This document shows, in pieces, positions 31,440-43,415 of a DNA stretch of 64,000 nucleotides; positions within the stretch are counted from its first letter, which is position 1; each line of letters opens with the position of its first letter. The notes under the pieces were generated by a model, which worked only from the letters and a program-made list of their open reading frames with translations, was not told the DNA's origin and searched no databases. The position numbers and the translations under genes were made by a program. The stretch is from NCBI GenBank assembly GCA_036768485.1, contig JAVLUZ010000157.1, forward strand, positions 14,201,877 through 14,265,876, written 5' to 3'. Source of the DNA: Mermis nigrescens (taxonomy: Eukaryota > Nematoda > Enoplea > Mermithida > Mermithidae).

Positions 31440-33915
31440 AAATGCTTTAAACTTTACAAAGCTACTAGTTGTAGAAGGAACAAACATTCTGATTAGTAAT
31501 TCTTATGTTACGTAGAACATCCTGTAAAGAAATATGCTTCCAAAACTTTCTAGAGCTCAACTTAATTTACATTTTAAACTTTACACAAGAGTGTAAAGAA
31601 TTTTAGTGGGATTAATACTTTCGATATTGCTCTGATATAACGATCAGCATTTATTGAGAAATGAAACCTCTATAATGTTCTAAGAACAAATTAACATTAG
31701 GTGTTAATCACTTTACACTACTCTTCATGCGCCCCTAGCAGACGTATCACATCTGTTTCCATATATATTTTACGACTTTAGAGAAAAAATAAGTTACCGT
31801 GAGGCTCTAGAATGAAGCTTATTATATAGTGTAAACTTTACACTAGCAACGAGTGTAAAGAAGATTTTAGTCGGATTTGTACATTCGATATTACTCGGAT
31901 ATTACGATCAACAATCATGAAAAAATTACGTCTCCATAACGGTTTAATGACAAATAGACACAGATGTAAACCACTTTACATCACTGTTGAGTGTAAACAA
32001 ACGCGCCCAGCTGACGTTCCTTATTTGATTCCATGTAAATTTTCAGATTTCGGCAAAAAATTTAGGTTTTTGCAAAGCTATAGAACGAAGATAAACCACT
32101 TTACATCACTGTTGAGTGTAAACAAACACGCCCAGCTGACATCCCTTATTTGATTCCATGTAAATTTTCAGATTTCGGCAAAAAAATCCAAGTTTTCGCA
32201 AAGCTCTAGAACGAAGATTAATTAGCAGTGTAAACTTTACACAACCGCCTAGTGTAAAGAGGATTTTATTCCGATTTGTAAATCTGATATTACTCGGATA
32301 TTATTATCAACATTTATGAAAAAATTGCATGTCTACAATGGTCTGAGGACAAATAAACAATGAGTGTAAACTACTTTACATCACTGTTGGATGTAAACAA
32401 ACGCGCCTACGTGACGTCTCACATTTGATTCTTTGAAAATTTCTAGACTCCAGGAAAAAATTAGGTTTCTGGAATGGTCAAAATTGAAGATAAATACATA
32501 TGTAGTGTAAACTTCATGTAAACACCTAGTGTAAAGAAGATTTTGGTCAGATTCGTAATTTTGATATTGTTCCGATATTACGATTAATATTTATGAAAAA
32601 AATTAAGTCTCCATAATGTTCTACGGGCAAACTAACAATAGGTGTAAACCACTTTACAACACTGTAGAGTGTAAACATATGCGCCAGACTGGCATATCAA
32701 ATTTGGTTCCTGGTCCATTTCTAGACTTGATAATCGTGTCCCTGACTCATAACCGGAGAAGCAGGCAGAAAAAACAAGACAGAAACGCATTTTGAACACC
32801 AAATTTTTGACTTTACATTCGCTAAATATTAATGTATAGACAATTTGCTTTGACATGCACCCTATATAAAGCACTTTATTTTTATTCTATTGGACTTATC
32901 CCGACTTCTGGACGGAGAAAGTGGCGAACAAAAAACGCAACAAAAACGTATTTTCCATCATTTAGAACACTGTAAACTTCAAAATTCCGTACCGAACTCC
33001 CCATTGAGTTTAAAGAAATTCGGTTTGGTACAATTTGTAGCTTTTGAATTGTAGTACATTCCTGTGAACCAAAATCCTCTTGCAAAAATTATTTGGTATG
33101 ATTTATTAATCAAAATTCGTAAAAAAACGTGTTTTTTCGCCCATTTTTTACCTCTGATTTCGAACTTTACACCCCCATAAATAACTCAATATTGCGTTTT
33201 TTAAATGCGGTTTGCTGCGATGTGTAGCCCCTGAAGGGCACTATATTACTGCCGTATTCAATTTACCCTGGCTCATAAGCGGAAAAATTTGGCAGAGAAA
33301 TCTTAGTTAAAATCCGTTTTTTTACACCATCCACTAGAGTGTAAACTTTAAACCCCAGGATCTAACTCACCATAGAGCATAGAAGACTTTGCTTATATGC
33401 GGAATGTAGCCCTTAATCCGCTCTACATTTCTGTCAGAAAACATTTTAAAAAACTCATGACCGGAGTTAGTATCGGACAAAAGCAGGTTGAAAACTCGAC
33501 CAAAAAGTGCTTTTTCACTCCCAGATTTTCGCACTCTTTACACTGCCATTCGATAACTAATGCGAATTTCAAAAAACAAAAAAAGTGCCATCTGTAGAAT
33601 TCATCCCTCTATTATCCTATGCTGTTCAATTCTTCGAGTCATCAATACTCAGATCATCAGTACTCAGATGCCGCATTATAAATGTCCCAAAATTTGTCCT
33701 ATGTTATAACGTTACACAAAAACTTTACACCTTCTTTACACAGTCAGTTTTGAGTTTCAAGAAAAACAAAAAACAGGGGCAGCGAATTTTTTCATTATCT
33801 TTCTTTTAAAAAAACCGCACCTCCCAGTAGTGTCTCGTTATAGCTGTAGGGGGGTGCACAGGTGTTAGGGGTACCCAAGTATATTATAGGTACGCGCTAA
33901 CGCGCTACCTATGAT
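31440..33915 (+). repeat. TTTACAC-rich repeat, copy 3
   Basis: Same orientation as copies 1, 4, 5 and 6. CACTTTACATCACTG-type units recur at about 31971, 32097, 32372 and 32648, giving a unit of about 275 bp plus a 126-bp partial duplication. It ends at 33885-33915 in the terminal palindrome (TAGGTACGCGC, TAA, CGCGCTACCTA). Confidence 0.75.
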
Positions 33916-33938
33916 AAAGATGAGCTTGCTAAGCGAGA

Positions 33939-33981
33939 GTTGTAAACCAAGAGAAACTTAAAGTTTCTCTTGGTTTACAAC
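33939..33981. repeat. Perfect 43-bp palindrome
   Basis: Two 21-bp arms (GTTGTAAACCAAGAGAAACT plus T, and the exact inverse) around a single A. It is the head-to-head meeting of two copies of the Penelope-like terminal block. Confidence 0.9.
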
Positions 33982-34132
33982 CGCCCCCATTGACCCAAAA
34001 TAGTGCGCAAAATTGAGCGATTTTAGCGATTTTTGGGTTAAAACGGCTAATTTTTCCGCCTAAGTCAGGTTTCCGCACCCCCCCCTTAGGGGTACCGCCC
34101 CCCCCCTTAGAAAAATCCTAGATCCGCCACTG
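33982..34132 (-). mobile_element. Truncated MITE, CAGTGGCGGATC family
   Basis: Inverse of 24948-25145 in sequence (GCGCAAAATTGAGCGATTTT, long C runs), ending ATCCTAGATCCGCCACTG at 34132. Its other end is cut at the palindrome. Confidence 0.7.
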
Positions 34133-34135
34133 GCT

Positions 34136-34739
34136 GCAACTGACTGAAAAATTGAGTTTCTTACGTTATGTTGATGACACATTTGTAGTGGTTTCTGACA
34201 GAAATCAGCCTACAAAGTTCTGTGATTACATGAATCAGCAATATCCTAATATGAAGTTCACATTTGAAACTGAATGTGACAAGAAATTAAATTTCCTTGA
34301 TGTTCTTGTTGAAAGGAAGTCCGATGATATTGTGACATCATCATATCAGAAACCTACATTTTCTGGCCTTTATGCCAAATTGTCTAGCTTCATTCCTTTT
34401 GCCTATAAAGTTGGTTTAATAAGGACACTTGTGAGTCGCATTTACATGATTTGTAACTCATATCAGACTTTTGTCTCTGATATTGACAAGCTGAAGCAGA
34501 CTCTACTGCAAAATGAGTATCCCCTTGGCTTGATTGATAAGGTCATATCCGACTTTATGACAAAGGTTTATAATAAGAGTGATGAAATAAAAATTGGGTG
34601 TGATAAATTATGCTATTCTCTTGTTTTGCCTTACACTGGTTTGCATGGCTACAATGTACGCAGCAGAATCCTAAAGCTTATATCTGCAATTTACCCTCAG
34701 ATTAGAGCAAGATTTTTCACAAACCTGTCATGTGTATAA
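34136..34739 (+). pseudogene. Penelope-like reverse transcriptase fragment
   Basis: Starts in a truncated state at the MITE border and reads LSFLRYVDDTFVVV; YVDD is the catalytic motif of Penelope-like reverse transcriptases. It continues through FLDVLVERKSDDI and SYQKPTFSGLY, blocks characteristic of this class, and on into the thumb. The frame ends at a stop at 34737-34739, before the endonuclease domain, which follows in another frame. Most of the N-terminal RT is missing. It is broken but recognisable. Confidence 0.9.
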
Positions 34740-34823
34740 GCTGGTTTTTCAAGAACAAGGATGCTGTACCTGCTAAGCTACTCTAAAATTTAGTATATAA
34801 GTATACCTACGTGTTCTAGCTGT

Positions 34824-35358
34824 ATGGCTAGTTACATAAGCAAAACTCGCCGACATTTTGGGAGTAGAATTGCAGAGCATACTGACATCTCATTTGCTAC
34901 AGGAAAGCCAATTCAGGGTGATAGCTTATCTGCTATTCACAAACATATCTCAAATAGCAATCATTTAATTACATCAGATTGCTTCAAGGTTATTAGTCGA
35001 GCATCCAACTCTTTTGATCTTTTAATCAAGGAGTCATTATCATACGTGGGCAGCAAGAAAATTCTGGGGGGTGCAAGATTTTTTTGAAGGTCAAAAAATG
35101 GCCTTAAAAATGGTGGTATGGCGATAAAAACACCATTTTTCGACGTTTCTCATCAAGCACAATCCATTGGCATCAAAAAATTGCAAAAAAGACGAAAAAA
35201 ATTTCAAAAATTGAATTCTGGGGGGGGGTATTTTGATTTCTGGAGGGGTATTTTGGTTTCTGGGGGTGAATACCCCCAAACCCCCCACGCCCAGGTGTGG
35301 TCATTATACATAGCACGTGATCGTCCTATTCTAAACAATAATGTTTCATATATCCTCT
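34824..35358 (+). pseudogene. Penelope-like GIY-YIG endonuclease domain, split by a MITE
   Basis: ASYISKTRRHFGSRIAEH fits the conserved YxGxTxRxxxxRxxEH core of the Penelope-associated GIY-YIG endonuclease; the motif glycine is Ser here. HKHISNSNH and IKESLS follow. A MITE at 35041-35299 interrupts the frame, and the expected C-terminus (ARDRPILNNNVSYIL, stop) resumes at about 35308-35358. The first half of the GIY-YIG motif is degraded near 34800. Confidence 0.85.
35041..35299. mobile_element. hAT-like MITE inside the Penelope-like coding region
   Basis: Starts CATACGTGGGCAGCAAG and ends CGCCCAGGTGTG. Perfect 8-bp repeats GTCATTAT lie at 35033-35040 and 35300-35307. Removing it and one repeat restores continuity of the Penelope C-terminal sequence, so the borders are secure. 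Confidence 0.95.
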
Positions 35359-35703
35359 AAATTTGTTTTATTTTAAACTTTAAGTTTCTCTTGGTTTACA
35401 ACTCTCGCTTAGCAAGCTCATTTTTTCAAAACTCTTACACAGTGAACATTCGCTTCTAAAGATAAAGATATCTTTTACAACACTAAACCTGATGCCATGT
35501 GATTTTTTACTTTATATTAAATATTAAAGTAAAAGTGCGCCGAAAAGTTTTGTTCTATTATTATGAGCGTTATTTAAAGTTTTAGAAAATGTTTACGATC
35601 ACACAAAAGCTTGCTAATCGTGAAGTATAAACGGTTAAGGTGTTGTAAACATGACATAATAAAACTTGTATATTGTTCGAATAAAATGTGGAATAGATAC
35701 GTA

Positions 35704-36603
35704 TAGCAAAGAAAAATGCTCCGATGGAACAAAAAAGATGAATATACTTGGAATTGTGGATTATTAAGGATGTAAAAGGAGGGGACTAGGAAGAATCTAC
35801 CTAAAGTCGCAAAATCTGCTAAAAATCACACTTTCTCTAAGCAACGCAAAAAATCGAAGTATATTCTGCGGCCTCTAAAAAGTGTCTTTTTTAAATAATT
35901 TTCAAAATTTCAGATAATAAACGAAATCTATAATGTTTCCTTTTTTTAAATTGCTGGCAAGTAGCAACACTGACTAGATTCGTATCCTGATTGAAAGAAA
36001 ACTTAGTGGTATTGTATTTAAAGTTGTTTTATTTTGCTATGAGCATTATAGCAAGCAAAGCAGGGGCCGATTGATTAGTGCACACAATCGTTACGGGCAT
36101 GCTAGTGTACCTACATTTAGTCTGTTTCAAGTCAACTCACGCGTTTCCTACTGTTTTGAATCAACAATTCTTGCAATTGTTTTGGATGCATCGATGTTTG
36201 CTATTTCATTCAATTGGCTTAGAAAGACTGTTACTCGATATCATTTCCCATAGCTGCTGCATAGCTAACGTGCTGCTTTTTCAATCATTTTTATGGTTAA
36301 ATATTTATTCTAATGTGTTGACCGCAGAATATACTTCGATTTTTTGCGTTGCTTAGAGAAAGTGTGATTTTTAGCAGATTTTGCGACTTTAGGTAGATTC
36401 TTCCTAGTCCCCTCCTTTTACATCCTTAATAATCCACAATTCCAAGTATATTCATCTTTTTTGTTCCATCGGAGCATTTTTCTTTGCTAGTACCCCACTT
36501 TTAATTAGCATGATTTTAGTGCATCAGTCAGCAAACACATACAGTAACATACCACAATAATGACAGCAGTCCAAGAACGCGGAAAACAATATTGTTCTTA
36601 ACA
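35704..36603. mobile_element. Inverted-arm element, GCAAAGAAAAATGCTCC family (copy D)
   Basis: Left arm 35704-35885, right arm about 36322-36603 extending to CGGAAAACAATATTGTTC. The right arm is longer than the visible left arm and matches the full left arm of copy B, so the left side has lost its outer part. Confidence 0.7.
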
Positions 36604-37204
36604 TAAATTAATTGCCTCTAAATTTAAAAAATATTGTTTTAAAAAAGAGACTCCCTAGATTTTATAACCGTCTACCTTTTGAAATCAATCAGACTGCATA
36701 GAATTTAAAACTGAGTTAGATATGCTCTTGATTGTCGGAAGTATAAAGTTTACTATTTTTTTATTAGCTATAGTAAATATATGTTACATTCTAAACAGTC
36801 CTGTAAGTTATAGAGGTCGTTCCACATTTAAATTAACTTGGAAACGACATATAACGTACCTACGGGACTTACTTAAGTACCTGGCTACACTTAGCGCTGG
36901 TCAGGTTGCTAGGGCGAAACGCCGGACTCAACCACACGACCCTCAATAACTACGGTCTCAAACTCCTCGGACCTAAATTCGTCCGTACTTACGGAGCTGT
37001 TGGCAGCTATGCCCTAAAAACCTAACGCAGTAGTAATTAAGTAGCCCCGGAATTTTGCCCTAGGTCAGTTGACCTATTTTGGACCAAAATAATAATTAAC
37101 GCAAAAAGCTTTGTTAACTTGTTTTCGCCAGAGAATACCTATGGCGAAAAACTATTTCTTTTCTGGTTCCTACGAGCATGATGAACAGTGAAAACAACAA
37201 AAAA
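36604..37204. other. Mostly unique stretch, no gene supported
   Basis: 36604-36740 resembles 45040-45160 (a TTTACAC-family flank). 36741-37204 matches nothing else in the window. A plus-strand frame at 36722-36949 starts with a hydrophobic run (KFTIFLLAIVNICYIL) but straddles the repeat border and lacks other support. Confidence 0.4.
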
Positions 37205-37450
37205 GAGCTCTAAACCAGCCAGTCATCTTACATAAAAATTATGAAATAATTTTTATGATTTTTAAATTGAAATTTGGGTGTTTGAATTTGCGATAAAGAA
37301 AATAATCAAAAGACAGTCACTTGGATTATTTAAGCCGAGTAATAAAATGAGGGCCGTCCACCAATTCCGAACTAAACGCGATTGATCACTATGAAAAAGT
37401 TTTGTAAAATGAGCTTGCTAAGCGAGAGTTGTAAACCAAGAGAAACTTAA
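37205..37450 (-). mobile_element. Inverted fragment of the Penelope-like terminal region
   Basis: Inverse of 28515-28720, including GAGCTTGCTAAGCGAGAGTT and GGGTGTTTGAATTTGCGA. Confidence 0.55.
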
Positions 37451-37599
37451 AGTTTAAACCTACCATTAAATTATGAAGAGAATGGTAAAAGATTTTAAAC
37501 TTTAAGAAAATTGAAAAGGTGGGATGTTGGTAAATTAAAAAACAAAGTTTTTCGGCAAAAATTCCAAAATTTCACGCAAATATCAAGTGTAAGGAACAC

Positions 37600-39560
37600 T
37601 AACGCTCAGATTTGGTAGTAAAATAAATTTGTAGTATAAACTACATGTTAACAACAAATGAATTGGGCAAACTTTACAAAACTACTAAGTGTAGAGAATA
37701 CTAACAGTCAGATTCTCAATTCTGATTTTACGTGGAAAAAAACTAGAATTTTACTTTATTTTTATCCTATTCGACCTCGCCCGACTTCTGAACAGAGAAC
37801 GTGGCGAACAAAAAATGTACAAACACGTATTTTCCACTGTCCACCACATTGTAAACTTTAAAAATCTGAACCTAACGCCCATTGAATGTAAATAAATTCG
37901 GTTCGGGCCAGATTCTTGCCCTTTGATTGTAGTAGGTTTGTATGTGCCAAACTTATGTTCCGCAAAATATTTGATATGATTTATCAATCAAAATACGAGA
38001 AAACCTGTTTTTTTCGCCCACTTTACACCTCAGATTTCGAACTTTACACCCCATAAACAACTCAATATAACGTTTTTTTGAACGCGGCTCGCCTCGACGT
38101 GTAGCCATTAGGAGTTACTTTATTTCTATTTTATTTAATTAACCCCAACTTTTGGCACAGAAATCTTGGACAAAATCTGTTTTTTTACTCATCCACTAGA
38201 GAGTAAAGTTCAAAGCCCTGGTACTAACTGCGTATTGATTGTAGAAAAGTTTTCTGGTAAGCACAAGATAGCCCTTGATCCGAAGTACATTTCTGTCAGA
38301 AAAAATTTCCTAAAACTATAACTGGAGTTGTTGGCAGACATAATCATGTCGAAAACTCGGCCAAAATGTGTCTTTTTCGCACCCAGATTTTCGCACTCTT
38401 TACACTCCCATTCGAGAACTGAGGCGAAATTCAAAAAACGAAAAATTGTTATCTGCAGAACCTAAATAGACATATGAGTCAAATGAAGTACATGGTTTTG
38501 CCAAGAGAATTAAAAAAAATGAAAAAAGTCAGCATTCAGAAGATTCGAATCCATCATTCTTTGTTTAATACCGCATCCGAGAACGGAGTTGTCAACCACC
38601 GCGCCAACTCGACATATCAGCAGATTTCAGCTTGATTATCCTGTCTTGAAAGATATTCATCATTCTACTGAAGTTTAAGAATAGTGCATTTATGATGATA
38701 AAAATAATTATTTATTTAAGACGAGTCAAATACCTCTGAAATACGAAAAATCTGATCAAAAATATGCAATACGGAGTTATCTATCGGCATTAGAAAATAG
38801 ATGTAGGTATAATTCAAAGTTCACCTCTTTTACCTCAACAAACAAATTCATTATCCACGACGCCCTGGGCGCAAAAATGCTTCTCGGTGTAAACTTTACA
38901 CTTGTGCTAATACCGCAATATTGGGTGTATAAAACAAAATAAACTGGGATCTGTAACGCTAAGGTCAGGGCACCTTTTAAGCATAATTAGCATGTTCCGC
39001 CTACTTAGCGGAGTAGTTGAAGAGATATCGTTTTTCGTCTCGAACCCTTTACACTAAAACGATCACAGATCAAGAAATATTGCGTTATAAGAAAGAAAAA
39101 AGAATCGATTTAAGATTTTGCAACCCTCTACATTATAGAACCGATTGGACTGCACAGAAACCAAAATTGAGTTAGATAAGCTGAAGGACACGCAAAGAGT
39201 AAAAAACACGTATACTTTACACTTTTGTGCAACAACCATTAAGTGTAAAGTAATTTTAAGGTCATATTCGTAATCTACAGCTGGGGGGCAACATTTTTAA
39301 AAAACATTGGCCCTCCGCAAATTATTTAATTTTTTGCTTTACACTTTACCCGCTCATTGCTAACTCAGTATTGAGTGTAAACAAAAGAAAAAACACGGGC
39401 ATCGAATTTTTTAATTATCCATCGATTAAAAAAACCGCACCTCCCAGGTGTGTGCCGTTGTTGCTGTGAGGGGGGACACAAATTTCGCACTCGCTGTGAT
39501 AAACATAAGAAAAAGGATGGCCAAGTATATTATAGGTAGCGCTATCGCGCTACCTATGAT
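37600..39560 (+). repeat. TTTACAC-rich repeat, copy 4
   Basis: Contains the family blocks and ends at 39523-39560 in the palindrome TAGGTAGCGC, TAT, CGCGCTACCTA. Non-coding. Confidence 0.7.
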
Positions 39561-41102
39561 AATAAGTTTAACATATGTATTCATTAACTGCAGTCTTTTC
39601 CATTCCAAATGGCGTATTTCCGATTTACGGCTTATTAATGTACATGATTACAATAAAGCTGCATATCTTTGTCGACTTCTGTGCACAGTAGTGTGATTGC
39701 TGGTTCATTTTAAACCACTTTTGCAGGCAATTTACATCAATTAAACGATTGCTCTCCATGTGCAAGATTTTGTGAAACATAATATAAACACGGCTAAGAA
39801 GGATTTAATTTTAATGCAACCCATCTAAGACAAAATTACATCTCTTCAATGATCTAAGGACACTTGAACATAATTTTTAAATCACTTTAGATTACTTTCG
39901 AGGGTAAACAAACTCACTTAATTGATGTCTCACATATGAATCCTTGAAAATTTCTTGACTTCAGTTACATAGTCTCTGCAATTCTATCGAATTAAGGTTA
40001 ACACGTAATGTAAACTTTACACAAACACATAGCGTAAAGAATATTTTAGTCGGATTCGTAATTTTGATATTGCTCCGATATTACTTTCAACATTTATGGA
40101 AAAATGAGTCTCCATAATGTTTTAAAGACAAATAAACATCAGGTTTAAACCACTTTGCAATACTGCTGAGTGTAAGCAAGCGCGCCCAACTGACGTATAT
40201 ATTTCATTCCCTGTAAATTTTTAGATCTCAGGAAAAAATTTCGGTTTTTGCAATGCTCTAGAACAAAGGCTAACATGCAGTGTAAAAATTACTCGGATAT
40301 TATGATCAACATTCATGAAAAAATTATGTCTCTACAATGGTCTGAGGACAAATAAACAATGAGTGTAAACTACTTTACATCACTGTTGGATGTAAACAAA
40401 CGTGCCTACGTGACGTCTCACATTTGATCCTTTGAAAATTTTTAGACTCCAGGAAAAAATTAGGTTTCTGGAATGCTCAATAACCAAGATAAATACATAT
40501 CTAGTGTAAACTTCATGTAAACACCTAGTTTAAAGAAAATTTTGGTCAGATTCGTAATTTTGATATTGTTCCGATATTACGATTAATATTTATGAAAAAA
40601 TTAAGTCTCCATAATGTTCTATTTGCAAACTAACAATTGGTGTAAACCACTTTACAACACTGTAGAGTGTAAACATATGCGCCAGACTGGCATATCAAAT
40701 TTGGTTCCTGGTCCATTTCTAGACTTGATAATCGTGTCCCTGACTCATAACCAGAGAAGCAGGCAGAAAAAACAAGACAGAAACGTATTTTAAACACAAA
40801 TTTTTGACTTTACACTCGCTAAATATTAATGTATAGACAATTTGCTTTGACATGCACCCGATATAAAGCACTTTATTTTTATTCTATTAGACTTATCCCG
40901 ACTTCTGGACGGAGAAAGTGGAACAAAAAACGCAACAAAAACGTATTTTCCATCATTTAGAACACTGTAAACTTTAAAATTCCGTACCGAAGTCCCCATT
41001 GAGTTTAAAGAAATTCGGTTTGGTACAATTTGTAGCTTTTAAATCGTAGTACATTCCTGTGTGCCGAAATTCTCTTGCAAAAATTATTTGGTCTTCTTCT
41101 TC

Positions 41103-42641
41103 TTAGCGTTTATCCCGCCGTGGGGCAGGGTCCGCTTGGTTGCATTTTGATCTCCATCTTGCACGGTCAGTAGCGTCTCGTGGGGTGGCGTTTACGTTCC
41201 GCATGTCCTCATTTAGACGGTCGAGCCATCGTTTCTTCGGTCGTCCACGTGGTCGTCTGCCAACAGGGCTTAGATGTAACGCCGTCTTTGCAATTGATTG
41301 ATCATTGCTGCGTAGTACGTGGCCATACCATCGAAGCCGTGTTTCTCTCATTTTCTCTGGTATTGGGGCCACTCCGAGGATTGATCGGACATCTACATTT
41401 GTAACATGGTCTAGTCTGGTGAAACTGAGCGACCACCTGAGCATTTTCATCTCCATTGCATGCAGGGTTTGCTCGTGTTTCGTTACCGCTGGCCAGCATT
41501 CGGATCCATACAATGCAACTGGTCTGATTACCATTTTGTACACTTTTGCTTTCAAATATGTCGGGATTTTGCGATCGCATAGAACTCCACTGACTTGGCG
41601 CCACTTCATCCAGGCTGCATTGATTCTCGACCTTGAATCGTGTAGTGTGTCGCAGTCCCAGGAAAGTTGTGATCCGAGATATTTGAACTGGGTAACCTTG
41701 TTTAGCAGTTGGTTATCAATTTTGATTGAGCCGTCGTTTTGGGTTCCACATTCGAGATATTCCGTCTTTTTGATATTAAGCCTTAATCCGAAGTTCTCCA
41801 GACGAGTTTTCCACCTTTGCGTTTGCTGCTCGAGACCCTGTCGAGATTCGTCAGCCAGAACAATGTCGTCGGCGTATAATAGTGTCCATGGGTGTGGTTT
41901 CTGTAAGTCTGCTGTCACTGTATCCATGCAAAGGATGAACAGTAATGGTGACAATGCTGATCCCTGGTGCACACCTACATGAATGTCGAATGGGTTCGAA
42001 GTTCCAACAGCACATCGGACTGAGCTTGTTACGCCTTGGTAAAACAACTGAATTAAACTTATGTATGTTTCTGGTACACCATGCAGGCGAAGAGAGTGCC
42101 ATATGAGAGCATGGGGAACTCTGTCAAAGGCCTTTTCGAGATCAAGGAATGCTATGTGAATGCTTCTTTGCTTTTCACGGTACCTTTCCATCAATAACCG
42201 AGTGGCATGGATTGCGTCTGTTGTACTGCATCCTTTTACAAAGCCACACTGGTTAGGTGTGACTGTGACAATGCTTCGGATGCGATTGTCAACCACGCGT
42301 TCAAATATTTTCATAGTGTGGCACAGCAAGCGGATGGGTCGGTAGTTTGAGCATTCACTGACGTCCCCCTTTCCTTTCCATATGGGAACAGTGACGCTTG
42401 TCTGCCATATTGGCGGCACAGCGTTTTCTTCGGTGATCTTGTTGAATAGTTTGGCAAGGAATTCTGCACCTTGTTGGCCAAGTAACTTCCACACTTCAGC
42501 TGGTATATCGTCTGGGCCAGTGGCTTTGCCGTTTTTCATTTTTCGAATCGCGTCTGTGACTTCGGCAGTTGTTATTGGAAGCACTGGTCCATATACCGCT
42601 TCAGTGTTGGGTAAAGGGGGTGCTGATATTCCTCGTTGCAT
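41103..42641 (-). pseudogene. RTE reverse transcriptase domain
   Basis: About 512 residues. RT motifs in order: MKNGKATGPDDIPAEVWK, PIWKGKGDVSECSNYRPI, QCGFVKGCSTTDAI, AFLDLEKAFDRVPH, GVHQGSALSPLLF, LLYADDIVLA (YADD catalytic site), and FKYLGSQLSWD. The C-terminal region has WYGHVLR and RPRGRPKKRW, typical of RTE. The domain is intact; only the upstream junction is broken. It copies the element RNA at a nick made by the endonuclease. Confidence 0.95.
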
Positions 42642-42647
42642 ACTTCG

Positions 42648-43415
42648 TCAAAATAATCTTTCCAGCGATGCAGTATGTCTGTTGGATTTCTTAATGGTTG
42701 ATGGTTCAGCGTCTTTGATGTTCATGACGTGGCCGATATCCTGGGTGGAGCGATGGCGGGAGGCGGCTAGCTTGAAGATCTTGTTTGCGCCTTCAGGTGT
42801 TTCCAATTGATCGTATAAGTTTTTATGGTGTGCATTTTTGGCTTTGGCAACTGCTCGCTTAGCTGCTGATTTCAGGCTTCTGTACTGTTGAAAATCATCA
42901 GCGTTTCGCGAGTGAAACCATGCTTTGTAAGCTAGTTTCTTAGCCTTGATTGTTTGTTGCACATTGTCGTTCCACCACCAGGTTTGTTTGTCAATGTAGC
43001 GTTTGCCTGGCTTTGTTCTTCCCAAGATGGTTGTTGCACATGTGTTTATGTGTGCTGCTGCTGCGTCCCAGATGTCTGAGGGATGAAGTTCGTAATCGAC
43101 ACGTAACGTGGATAGCGCAGATTTCATGTCAACTTGGTGCTCAGGCAGTTTCCACCATTTGATGCGTTCAGTTTTTGTTGTTGGAATGTTAAGACGTTGC
43201 TGGGTTAATTGGAAATCGAGGACCAAGAGGCGATGCTGAGGTGAAATGTTATCTGATGGTATAACTTTCGCATCTATCGCCAGTTTGATGTCCTGTCTCC
43301 TTATCAACCAGTAATCAATTTGGGTGCAATGGGCGCCACTGCAGTATGTGATGATGTGAGATGGTCGCTTCTTGAAAAAGGTGTTAACAATCGCCAGATC
43401 GTGAGTTTTCGGCAA
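42648..43415 (-). pseudogene. RTE endonuclease C-terminus and linker
   Basis: In the frame after the shift it reads HDLAIVNTFFKKRPSHIITY and CTQIDYWLIRR, then SPQHRLLVLDF, the last endonuclease motifs including the IDY/H-containing core. Next is the linker to the RT (WWWNDNVQQTIKAKKLAYKAW). Near 42700 the frame slips again: the expected HRWKDYF-type block is in another frame, and this frame ends at a stop (42648-42650). Two opposite slips bracket the linker end. Confidence 0.85.

Larger units (their letters stand above)
25815..35485. mobile_element. 9.7-kb composite element with hAT-like ends
   Basis: Bounded by TAGTGTTGTAAAAGAT at 25815 and ATCTTTTACAACACTA ending at 35485. Perfect 8-bp repeats AACCTGAT lie at 25807-25814 and 35486-35493. 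The ends match the 3.4-kb element at 13206-16610. Inside: a hexamer array, TTTACAC arms in opposite orientation (25993-28400 and 31440-33915), pieces of a Penelope-like element, two inverted-arm elements, an inverted fragment of the 13206-16610 family, and MITEs. Either a small element grew by later insertions, or the ends mobilised a large segment. No transposase seen. Confidence 0.7.

Noticed and set aside
36722..36949. 75-codon plus-strand frame with a hydrophobic start
   Set aside because: Its first part is repeat sequence also found near 45140, and the rest lacks any supporting feature.
41305..41982. 225-codon plus-strand frame
   Set aside because: Antisense shadow of the RTE reverse transcriptase.
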